DNA from: Muscardinus avellanarius
Taxonomy: Eukaryota > Chordata > Mammalia > Rodentia > Gliridae
DNA length: 64,000 bases
Direction of reading: 5' to 3'
Assembly: GCA_963383645.1 (NCBI GenBank)
Contig: OY726572.1
Location: 26,542,792 to 26,606,791 of the forward strand
Below, one piece after another: positions 40,501 to 53,200 of this stretch. How positions within the stretch are numbered: the stretch's first letter is position 1; the number at the start of each line of letters is the position of its first letter. The notes under the pieces were generated by a model. The model had not been told where the DNA came from and made no database searches. It saw only the letters and a list, made by a program, of their open reading frames with translations. Both the position numbers and the translations under genes were made by a program.

Positions 40501-43500
40501 GTAGCATGCCTTGGGCTTATATCCCCAGTACCACACAAAGAAAAGACGAAAGAAAATTTGCTGGATTTATGGGCTACACCTATTTTTTCTTTCTTTCTTT
40601 CTTTTTTTTCGGGGTTTTTTTTGTTTGTTTGTTTGTTTGTTTTTTGCTGGTCTAAGGGTGAAACCCAGTGCATTCTACCTCCAAGCTACAGCCCCTGCCC
40701 TATTTTTTATTCTTTATTTTGAAACCGGGTCTCACTGAGTTGCAGAGGGCCTCACTAAGTAGCTGAGGTTGTCTGCGAACCATGATCTTCCTGTCTCAGC
40801 CTCCCAAATGCTGGAATTATAAGCGTGCGCCACCACGCCCGGCAATACCTATTTAATGTTTTATACATGCTATAATTCATAGTATAACCTTTCTTAGAAG
40901 CCAGGAGAAGTCAGTGTTTGTTTTTCATAGTTATAATGAAGTTGTTTATCTTTATAAAACAAATTGAGTTCTCAAATTATTTTTGGTTTAAGTTTGTACC
41001 TTAGTAGATTAACATACATTGTATTATCAAACTGTGTTTGTTTTGGGTTTTTTTTTTTTTTTTTTTGTCCAGGCATGGTGGTTGTATACCTATAATCTCA
41101 ATACTTGTAAGGCTGAGACAGGGTGATTTGTTTTTTTGTTTTGTTTTGTTTTGTTTTGTTTGTGTGTGATACTGAGGGTAGAACTCGGGCATTCTACCTC
41201 TGAGCTACACCCCAACCCTATTTTTTATTCTCTATTTTGAAACAGGGTCTCACTGAATTGCAAAGGGCCTCACTAAGTAGCTGAGGCTGTCTACAAACTG
41301 CGATCCTCCTGTCTCGGCCTCCCAAATGCTGGGATTACAAGCATGTGCCACCACGCCTAGCTTGAGACAGGAATTTTGATGCCAGACTCAGCAACTTAGC
41401 AAGACAGTCCGCAACCTAGAAAGATCCTGTTTCAACACAAAATATAAAAAGGGCAAGTGTGTAAAACAGAGGTAGAATACCCCTGAGTTCAATCCCCAGC
41501 AACACTTGCAACATTTAGTTACTCAGGGCCTTGAGCATGCTAGGCAAATGCTTTACCACTAAGTTCTTCCCCCCTACCCCACTTTGCCCCCTATAGTATT
41601 TTGGTGGTACTGGGGTTTCTGGAATCCCTTCTACCTCCGGGCTATGCTCCCAAACCTATTTTATATATTTTTTTAAATTTGGAAACAGGGTCTCTTAAGC
41701 CAGCACGGCTATCTTTGAACCTGCGCGATCCTCCTGTCTCCGCCTCCCAAGCGTAGGGATTACAAGTGTGCGCCACCACACCCGGCATAACTATTTATTT
41801 TTTAATTTGATTTTTATTACTGGATATTGAACCTTGGGCATTCTGCCTCCGAGCTACACCCTCAGCACTATATTTTATTCATTTTGTTTTTTGTTTGTTT
41901 ATTTGTCTTCCTTTTTGTTTTTTGGTTTTTGTGGTACTGAGGATGGAACTCAGGGGCTTTTCTACCTCCGGGCTATACTCCCAGACCTATTTTTTATACT
42001 TTATTTGGAAACAGGGTCTCACTAAGTTGCTGAGAGCCTCACTAAGTAGCTGAGGCTGGCTTAGAACCTATGCAACCCTCTTGCCTCAGCCTCCCAAGCG
42101 CTGGGATTACAAGCCTGTGCCACCACACCCGGCTCGTTGTTGTTTTTGCTGTACTGGGAATGGGACCCAGGGTTACTCTACCTCCAAGATACACCCCCAG
42201 CCCTATTTTTTATTTTTTTATTTTGAAACAGGCTCTCACTGAGTTGTAAAGGGCCTCACTATGCTGAAGCTGGCAGCGAATCTGGGATCCTCCTGTCTCA
42301 GCCTCCCAAGTACTGGGATTATAAGTGTGCACCACCATGCCTGGCTATTCTTTATTTTGATGGGATCTTACTAAGTTGTGAAGGCCTCACTAAATAGCTG
42401 AGGCTGGCTGCAAAACTATAAGCCAAGTCCTGGGATTGTGCCACAATGCCCAACTACCCCCTAGCCTTTTTTTTTTTTTTTTTTTTCTTCCTTGCAATAC
42501 TGGGGATAGAACCCCAGGAGCATTCTACCTCCGAGATACACCTCCAGCCCTATTTTTTATTCTTTATTTTGAAACAGGATCTCACTGAGCTGCATAGGGC
42601 CTCACTAAGTAGTAGCTGAGGCTGCCTGCAGACTGCGATCCTCCTGTCTCAGCCTCCCAAATGCTGGGATTGCAAGCGTGCGCCACCATACCAGCCCTTT
42701 TTAATTTGAAATTATCTCACTGAGTTGCTGAGGCTGGCCTTAAACCTTCTCAACCTTTCAAGTCCTGGGATTTAAGTGTGGGACACTATGCCTGGCTTTC
42801 ATTTTTTAAATTTTTACTTTTTTAAAAACAAGTCTAAGTTGCTGAGAGTCTCACTAAATTGCTTAAGATTAACTTCCAATTTGGTGTCCTCCTGTCTCAG
42901 CCTCCCAAGCACTGGGATCACAGGCATGCACTGTCATACCTGGCTAGTTTGCACCTTTTTTCGTTTTTGAAACAGGGTCTCACTCAGTTGCCTAGGATGA
43001 TCTCAAACTTGCAGTCCTTCTGCCTCAGGTTCCCAAGTACCTGTGATTACATGCATGCACCAGTGTACTTGAAAACTGTTTTTAAATAACCTAGAAAAAG
43101 CTATTTCTTTTTTTGGTACTTTATTTCTTTTTTTGGTACTGCAGTTTGAACCCAGGTGGCATTATAGCTTTGAGGGTGTTTGTACTGCTAGTAGATGTTT
43201 GTTCTTTTGTCTATGGTCCTTTGAGTCAGTTTATGTTCACAACTTAAAACAGCACATGTTGAATGATTGGCAGAGAGAACTGGATACTAGAGAAAAAGAT
43301 TTTGTCAGGGTTTATCTTTGAGGGAAAATCAGTTTATCAGATCATTCTGTCATAATTGGCTTAATTTGCTACCATCACTTTAGAAACTAATGAATCAGTG
43401 CTTGGCATAAGAGTCATCGATGAGGGAAGAAAATAAAAGGACCACCTGATAGAGAAATGAACTACTGGTTCTGCCAGGCACGGTGGTTCGCATGTGTAGT

Positions 43501-44008
43501 TCTAGCCGAAACAGGAAGATTGCTTGAGATCAGTGTGAACACTGTAGTGATACCTCATCTCAAAAATAAAAGCTCTACGTTCTTAATACTCAGTTACTCA
43601 GGAAGGCATATGTGAAGTTGTATTTTCTTTGACAGTGTGTTTGTTCTGTTGTATTTGGTCCCATACTCTACAGTGGCATTCCAAAATCTTTCTGAATGAA
43701 GTAAAGGTAACTGAGGGAAGCCAGTGTAATTATACAAAAATAGGGTGGTACCATAGTTGAACTGAACATCTTAATTCTGTAATTGAGCTCATTTCTCCTT
43801 AAGAAGCATCTAATTGAACATCCTGTCCTCTGCCCTGGTCATCAGCCTCCCTTACTCCTATACAAGAAATCAGTAGTGTTAGGCGGAATCTTGCCTTGCA
43901 TTTCTGTAACTTAGGTCACTGCGTTTTAAGACAACTCTACTACCTTACAACTAAACAATGAAAGTTTGGAAAGCCCTGGGTGTTTTTTACCCAGGGATTT
44001 TTTTTTCT

Positions 44009-44057
<49 letters not shown>

Positions 44058-44252
44058 GAATTTAACCCAGAGGCACTGTACCTCTGAGCTAAACCCCCAG
44101 CCCGATTTTATTTATTTGTAAACAGGGTCTCACTAACTTGTGTAGAGCCTCTAAGTTGTCGAGGCTAACTTTGAAACTGTGATCTTCCTGTCTCAGCCTC
44201 CCAAGTACTGGGATTACAAGCATATGCCACCATTTCTGGCTTCAAGGATATA

Positions 44253-44286
<34 letters not shown>

Positions 44287-47200
44287 TTTTAATTGAAAGT
44301 TGAAAGCCAGGAGTAGTGTTGCACTTTTGTAATCCCAGTAGTTGGGAGGCTGAGACAGGAGAATCACAGGGTTTTTTTAATTTGGGTTTGGTTTTGGTTT
44401 TTGCAGTACTGGGGATGGAACCCAGGGGCATTCTACCTCTGAACTACACCACCATTCCTATTTTTTAGTTTTTATATCCTTTTTGAAATAGGTTCTCACT
44501 GAGTTGCAAAGGGCCTCTCTAAGTAGCTGAGGCTGTCTGCAAACCAAAACCCTCCTGTCTCTGCCTCCTGAATGCTGGGATTACAAGGGAGAACTACCAC
44601 GCCCAGCCCAGGGTCACAGGTTCGAAGCCAGCCTCAACAACTCTGAGGCTCACATCAACTTAGCGAGACCCTGTTTCCAAATAAAAAATAAAATGGGTCT
44701 GGGGGCATAGATCAGAGGTATAATGCATTGAAAGTTACATAGCAGTTTGAAATGTTGTTTAGTCTTGGTCAAAGACAGTAACACAAATTTGTAGTGTTAA
44801 AAATATGAAAGTATAATAAGGAAATCTTTATTTAGTCTGCATTTTTATGGTATAATTTCCAGTAGATCCTACAAAAATGGATATATAATCATTTGAATCC
44901 TAATTATAATTATAGAAGTTGCTTATTGCAGTGAATGAAATCTGGAAATGTGTCATGCTTCTTTGATCAATTTGCCTTTCTTAAATCTTATTTTCTGTTC
45001 TAGTAACATATGTTGTGTAATTTTCTGAAAAACAAATTGACTTCTGTATAGAATGTATTAACTCACTAGGAAAATTTAAAATTTTTATTTTATTTTATTT
45101 TATTTATTTATTTTGGTTAAAGGTTTTGGTGCTGGGGATTGAACCCAGGGACATTCTATCTCTGAGCAACACCCCCAGCCTGATTTTCTATTCTTTACTT
45201 TGAAACAGGGTCTGACTAAGTTGCAGAAGGCCTCACTAAGTAGCTGAGGCAGGCCGCGAACCCGGATCCTTCTGTCTCCGCATTCCAAGTATTGGGATTA
45301 CAAGTGTGCACTGCCACTTCCAGCTGAAAATTTAATTTTTAGGTAGTGGATAACTACCTAACTAACTTAACTAACTAACTTCACTTAACTAACGCTCTTT
45401 ATTTTTCTCTTTGATTACCTCAAAAAAATTACTCTTCAGTTCTTTTTTTTTTACAGTTAGAAAAAAAAGTACTTTAGACTTTAAAATGTGTGCCAACAAA
45501 GGCACAAAATCAAAATAACAGTTAAAGGAACTCATTTTACTCATATTATTTTACCTTTTTGTTGATCCCATGCAAAAACTATCTTTAGCAACTTCATTTT
45601 ACTAACAGAGAAACTCTAGTAGGTTTGATACTAAGACTTGCATGTGCCTCTTAGCAAGATCCCTCATGGTCTCTATCACATTGCAGCCTTTGTTAAGAAA
45701 AGAAACCAGCAGAAGCACATGTGTTACCAAGTCCCTGCTTTCCTACAAGGATCTGGTACATTGAGGAAGAGTAAAATACATTATTTTTAAAATACATTAG
45801 TCTGGCAAGATACTTTTTTTCTTTTTTTCAGTACTGGAGATGGCAGCCAGGGGCCAGGGGCATCCTACCTCTGAGCTACATCCCCAGCCCTATTTTTTAG
45901 TCTGTATTTTGAAACAGGATTTCCCTAAGTTGCTGAGGTCCTCACTAAGTAGCTGATACTGTCCATGAACCACAATCCTCCTGTCTCAGCCTCCCCAAGT
46001 ACTGGGATTATAAGCGTGCACCACCACGCCCAGCTTTCTGGGGTTCCTGGAAGCCCTTCAACCTCCGGGCTACACTCCCAGACCTATTTTTACATTTTTA
46101 TTTGGAAACAGGGTCTCCTAAGCCAGCGCGCGCGGCTGGCTTCGAACCTGCGCGATCCTCCTGTCTCTGCCTCCCAAGCGCGGGGATTACAAGCGTGTGC
46201 CACCACGCCCGGCACAGTTTTCTTTTTTTAACAAAGAGAAGGGATGCAATTTTTCTCCTCTTCAAATGAAGGTTTATTGTTTTTCACTCTGGTTATCTTA
46301 AAAGAAAAAGTATGTTAATTAAAGTACTTTGCAGATCTTTGTGTGATGAATGTGATTACTACATATATTTTCATTGAAATGACTTGTTTATTATCTTTTG
46401 TATGTTTTATTTATGATTTTTACCTTCCTTTTGGAGATGAGAAAATTTAAAGGATAATTTTGGCAAGGTACAAGAAAGAAATTTGCTACTGCTGTTGGGA
46501 TAACTTAATTGCGATTATCCTATCTTAATACCATGCTTAAACCTGATTTTGATCTGATAATTCAAAGAATAAGAATGAAGAAAATTTTATGGGTTAGCAT
46601 TTTCTTACATCTAAATGTTGTGTAAGAAGAGATGGAGAAGTATGAAGATGATTGAAGTGAAGATCACTTGCCTTACATTTATGATTATGCCGGGCGTGGT
46701 GGTGCATGCTTATCATCCCAGCATTTGGGAGGCTGAGACCTGAGTTATCAAAAAAGATCAAAGAGCCAGGTGTGGTGGTACATGCCTATAATCTCAGTAC
46801 TTGGGAAGCTGAGGCAGGAGAATTTAGTGAGAGTATTTCAAATTTTATAGAATGCAGGAGGGCCAGGCATAGTTGTAATCCCAGTGCTTGGGAGGCTGAG
46901 ACAGGATCGCACAGGTTCGAAGCCAGCCTCAGCTCTTAGTGAGGCTCTCAGCAACTTAGTGAGATCCCGTTTCCAAATAAAATATAAAATAGGGCTTGGA
47001 GTATAGCCCGGAGGTAGAAAGGCCCCTGGCTTCTCTAGTGCCACCAAAAAAACAAAATTACAGGAGCAAGGAGTGTGGCTCAGTGGTAGTATACCCCCAC
47101 ATTCAGTCCCCAGTACCTCCCACTACCACACTCACAGATCAAAGGGGCTTCCAAATTAAAAAAAAAAAAAAATTTTTTTTTTTTTTTTACTTACCTACTA

Positions 47201-50200
47201 CCATACTAGGCACTTACTTAGAACAAAAAAGGTTAGAATTCACATGCCAAGGACTTAAATGCTAGGTGAAATTCACTTCCTTGACTAGAGTTTGAAACTT
47301 TTATTACTATATTTTTTGGATGCTCTCAGGGTGACCATATTCACTCGTTTTGAATAATAGATAATACAGTACTTTTACATATACTTTTCTCAAGAATTTA
47401 AATATAATTGCCTAATGTGAAATATATTCTGTTGCCTACAAAATAATCATGTGAAGATGTGACCCCTTCAGCCTTTACCCAGTGGTCTTGGTGAAATCTG
47501 TCCCTTGCCGGTTACCACAGCCTGCATGTCTCAGGATGGAGTCAGCTGGTCACTGTAGTCAAAGTTTAGCCGTGGCAGTTTGGCTTTACTTTTGAATAAA
47601 TGTGACACCAAATAACTTCCTCAGAAGCAGAACCAAAGCGATTATCTCTGATCTATGTGCAGACCTTTCCTGCTCGACTCCAGAAACAAAACATATTTTA
47701 GAATACTCAGTTTTGTGGTTTTCCAAAAAATATTAAGAGACTTATTGCTAGTCGAGAAGTCTTAATTTCTAGTAAGACAGCGTATAACGTTCATTGTAAG
47801 GTGTTCTGGACCTGAAACTTCTCTTCAGCAGCATTGAAACAATGACCTTTGGTTGCCATCTGAGGTATCTCAGAGTTCCTTGCTGGTGGGTCACTCGGTT
47901 CTTTTGTAGAAATGCCCTGCCTTCTATTTATTTACCACGTGGCCCACTTCTTGCAAGACTTGTTTTATATCAGATTATCTTATTTTAACCTCCTCAAGGT
48001 GGATCTTGTAGGACTTGAGTCAGTTAAAGAATTTTAGTTTCAGTTCTATTTTGGTTTCTTTGGGAAAATCTTTTGTAGTGTCTCCTCTTTTACCTCTCCC
48101 TCTCGTACCTACAAAATGTTCCTACCCAGACATTTCTTGAAAAGTTTATTTATCGATGACCTTAAGTTCAGTTGCTCATTAGACGTTTTACTTTGTTCTA
48201 GAGACAGGAGCCAGCATTTTCTTTAATTTCTTTGTCTCAGTTAGGTTGTCTTGGTAACTGATGAAGCATGAAATTTTTGGCAACTACCTTCTTCCACATT
48301 ACCTAATACCATCATTATGTTAGTGATGTTTGATCTAGCCTAAAATTTATTATAATCTAATACAGAAATCAAGGCTATTTATTTATTTATTTATTTATTT
48401 ATCTGCGGTCCTGGGAATGGAATCCAGGGGCATTCTACCTCTGACACCCTCACCCCCAGTTTTTATTGTTTATTTTTTATATTTATGAGAGTGGGGATGG
48501 AACCCAGGGGCAATTGACCTCCTTGCTACACCCCCTTCCCTATTTTTTATTCTTTATTTTGAAATAAGGTCTCACAAAGTTGCAGAGAGTCTCACTAAGT
48601 AGCCAAGGCTAGCTTCGAACCTGTGTGATCTTCCTGTTTCAGCCTCCCAAGTGCTGGGATTACAAGCGTGTACCACCACGCTAGGCTGAAGATGATACTT
48701 TCATTTAGAAAGAATTTAAATGCTGGGTATGGTGATAACAAAACTGTGATCCCAGTACTTGGCAGGATTGCTGGTTTGGAGATGGTGTGTGGTAATTTAG
48801 GAGACCCTGTTTCAAAATAAAAAAATAAAGCCTTGCGTGGTGGCACATGCTTGTATCCCAGCATTCGGGAGGCTGAGACCGAAGAATCGTGGTTTGTGGA
48901 CAGCCTCAGCTACTCTGCAACTCAGTGAGACCCAGTTTGAAAATAAAGAATAAAACAGGGCAGGGGGTGTAACTCTGTGGTCAAATGCCCCTGGGTTCTA
49001 CCCCCAGATCTGCAATAAATAAGTAAATAAATAAATAAATAATAGGGCTGTGGTTGTAGCTCAGAGGTAGAATGTCCCTGAGTTTGATTGCCAATTGCCA
49101 GTATCACCCATCCCCCCCAAAAAAGAGCTTACATAAAAATTAAAGCTCTGGAGCAGGGCATGGTGGCGCACGTTTGTAATCCCCGCCCTTGAAAGGCGGA
49201 GACAGGAGGATCGCGCAGGTTCGAAGCCAGCCGCGCTGGCTTAAGAGACCCTGTTTCCAAATAAAAATATAAAATAGGCCTGGGAGTGTAGCCCGGAGGT
49301 AGAAGGGCTCCCAGGAACCCCAGTACCACAAAAAAAAAAAAAAAAAAGATTAAAGCTCTGTAATTAAAAGTTAAACTTGAGCTGGGCGTGGTGGCGCATG
49401 CTTGTAATCCCAGCATTTGGGAGGCTGAGACAGGAGGATCGCAGTTCGTGGACAGCCTCAGCTACTTAGTGAGGCCCTCTGCAACTCAGTGAGACCCTGT
49501 TTCAAAATAAAGAATAAAAAATAGGGCAGGGGGTGTAGCTCGGAGGTTGAATGCCCCTGGGTTCCATCCCCAGACCCACACAAAAAATAAATAAATAAAT
49601 AAAAAGTTAAACTTTAAAATAATCATGGAAGCCAGACGTGGTGGTGCACGCTTGTAATCCCCGCACTTGGGAGGCTGAGACAGGAGGATCACACAGATTC
49701 GAAGCCAGCCTCAGCTACTTAGTGAGGCTCTCAGTAACTTAGTGAGACCCTGTTTCCAAAAGTAGGTCTGGGAGTATAGCCCAGAGGTAGAAAGCCTCTG
49801 GGTTCCACCCCCAGTACCACAAAAAAAAAAAAAAGAAAGAAAGAAAAAGAATCATGGAAAATATTTTACAGAGGTCTTTGCCTCATTTATTGGTGTATTT
49901 CACCAATTATTTTCATGCTTTCTGGAGACAGTAAAAGCAAATAATTCTCCACAGAGATTTTTTTTTTTCCGGGTCTGGGGATGGAACTCAGAGGCATTCA
50001 ACCTCTGAGCTACACCTCCTGCCCTACTTTTTATTTTTTTATTCTTTATTTTGAAACTTTGCAAAGGGTTTTAGTAAGTACCTGAGGCTGTCTGCGAATC
50101 ACGATCCTCCGGTCTCAGCCTCCCAAATGCTGGGATTATAAGCCTGGCTCCACAGCAATAAATTTTTTTTAAATCCTTCAGTTTACCTCTAATGTTAATG

Positions 50201-53200
50201 TTTTCTAAACTGTAGTCCCTGGCAATGAATTTTAGAAATAAGGACAAGTATAACAATTGTTTGTAAACAAATAAGCTTCATTCTCTTATGTTTTTCTCAA
50301 TCTTCTTATCTGCTAATTCTTAATAGTTCTGGATATAGATATTTCAGCATAGAGCCCTGAGTAATTTCTTCAAGTGACTACCTTTTTAGTGTTTATTTGA
50401 ATTATGTGATACTTTCAGCTTTCGAATTAGGAGGGTAGGAGGTTAAAGATGTCTTGCCTAATGATCTACCAAGAATAGCTATATTACTCTGTTCTCAGTT
50501 TACAGATTATAAGAACAAAGTGTGGTATATCCTTAATAATATCCAGCTTAATTGAGTATAAGTGAATGTTGAGGCATGGGGTTTTGTCCCCTCTTGTTTT
50601 GGGAAGAAAGATTTGCCCATTTTGCTCACATCCTAGTTTAGATATTTCAGAGCCAGCATTTGCTTAACTTCTTAGGTCTCTAGTTGGAATTCACAGCATA
50701 GTGGAAAATGCTTGCAGATAATTCTGTGAAATAGTAGAAACTTCAGTTGCTTCCTCATATTTCTTCAGGGCAGTGATCACAACCAGATTCAACGTATCAC
50801 AATGCAGCGGATACCATGGTAGCGGCCGTCGCTGATTGCTTTTACCATGTTGGATCCATTGTCAGTCTCAGAGACCTACTTCCAGCTAGGTGCCTTGAAC
50901 TCAAATAGCTTTTCACACAGACTTCAGGATGTGAGCTAAGGTATGGCCTTTTTTCGTGAGCTGGGCCTACATATGGGTTGACAGTAACCTGCAACTTCAG
51001 TTGCAATCACGGATAGGCAGATAGTGTGTGTTCTCTATATATTTGAAATACTGTCACTTTGGGGGAGATTATCCCCTTTTTTCTTTATGTTTTTGTCAGA
51101 GACCCTATTCAAATAAAATTCTGATTAGATCCTGTATAAAAGTCTAAGATATATATGATTTATTTTATGCATTTGGTGTACAAAAGTTTTTAAAGCTTCT
51201 CTGAACTCTTGTACTTTTTTTTTACTGAATTTTAAAATTAAAAAATACACAAAATGTACCATCCTGTTTACATTAATAACCAACTTCCTAATTTTCTTTT
51301 TAAAACTGAACTTAGGAATTGGTATTCATGAATAGGGCTTTAAAAATTTTAAGAATCAGGCTAACATGTATATCAGTAAGATGAAGGCAGTAAATCCTCA
51401 ATTGCAGTAACACAGTTCACCTCCACACCTGAGGTTCTTATTTCTTTAAGGAGAATATCTTTTCTGGGAAAACAAGCTTCAATTTTATATCTTTCTTCTC
51501 TGCTTTCCTAGGTATGTTTCTTTAAGTGAAATTTTTATTTAGAGTACAGTGGATCAGCTGGTTGGTGCTATACTTGGGAAGTCACCTATATTTTATTATA
51601 ACTATAACCATAACTTTTCTTAAACAACTTGATATTTTCTTATAATTCAATGGCTCAAGTACTTAAGAGGTTTTTTTTTTAACTCAGTAGAAGAATCATT
51701 TACAGTCGGAGAGAGAAAAGTTCCCATGACTTCAAAGGAGATACAGTTGAGTTTTGTACTTCTCTTGGTTCTCAGTGTTTGTCGCTGGTTATTAATAGCT
51801 TTTGGTAGATAGAATTGAGAATTTGTCTCAGCTTCTCTACCAGAATCGCTTCTGTATTAAGAAATGGCCACACGTCAGCATAGTGGTGCACACTTGTAAT
51901 CCAGTACTTGGGAGGCTGAGACAGTAAAGAGGATCACAGGTTTGAAGCCAACCCCAGCAACCTATCAAGACCCTGTTTCCAAATAAAAAAACAAAAAATA
52001 GGTCTGGGGTTGTATCCCAGAGATAGAAGGCCCCTGAATTCCATCCACAGTACTTTAGGAGAAAAAAAACAAAAGAGGAAGAAATTGTTAGATTATTGAA
52101 CTTTATAGTAACTTTTATATAATAATCATAAAAATACAGTATCTTAGTTGATTCTATCAATAAAAATGTTTAGTATTTTATGTTTTAAAACATGCACTAT
52201 ACTCTCCATATGCATGCCAATACACATATAGAAGTTGATGGCCAGCTGGGCGTGGTAGTAATCCTAGCATTCAAGAGGCTGCAACAGGAGGATCACGGTT
52301 CGCGGACAGCCTCAGCTACTTAGTGAGGCCTTCTGCAAATTAGTGAGACCCTGTTTCAAAATAAAGAATAATAATAAAAGGGCTGAGGGTATAGCTTGGG
52401 GGTAGAATGCCCCTGGGTTCCATCTCCAGTACTGCCAAAAAAAAAGTTGATGGCCATTAGTGAGGCCCTCCACAAATTAGTGAGACCCTGTTTTCAAATA
52501 AAGAATAAAAAAAGGACTGGTAATGTAGCTCAGAAGTAGAATGCTCCTGGGTTTGAGCCCCAGTACCACACTCACACCAAAGGAGGTTGATGGCCAAAAC
52601 GTTGACAGTACAATATATACCTAGTGGTTCTACTGTCTGGCGAAGGAAAGTAGGTATGTGTTCTCTAGTTTCTTGTATCTCAAGAAAGATAAGGTGAGAA
52701 CACAAGAGGAAAGGCATTAATCCAGTGACAAATTGTTCCTCTTTAGTTAAGTCATCTAACCAGGGGAGATGGCATAATATCTTCTATTGTTAGAAACATT
52801 TGTGGCCACTAGTGTTTTTCCACCCCTTGGGAACCACATTCAAAGCACGCACATCATATTTTACCCACTTGCTCTTGCTTCCCAAGTGAATGGCTTCTTT
52901 ACTACTTACTACCTGCCTGTGGTTAAGCATTGAGTAGCTTCTGAGCAGATTTTTGTCTTTGTCATAAAGGTTCCTTTTTACATAGATGGCTTATTATTTG
53001 ATTAAAGGTTCCTCCCCAGTTTGTTCTCCTTATAGTTCTCTACAGCTCCATAGCCACTTTGTGAGATGTAACCCCAGTACTTGGGAGGCTGCAACAGGAT
53101 GATTAAAGGTTTGAGGACAGCGTCAGCAATTTGGTGAGGTCCTCAGCAACTTAGTAAGACCCTGTTTACAAATAAAAAGGTCTAGGGGTGTATGTAGCTC

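Noticed and set aside
50755..50960. Processed pseudogene
   Set aside because: The patch looks less AT-rich, but I could not recognise a protein, poly-A tail or target duplication.
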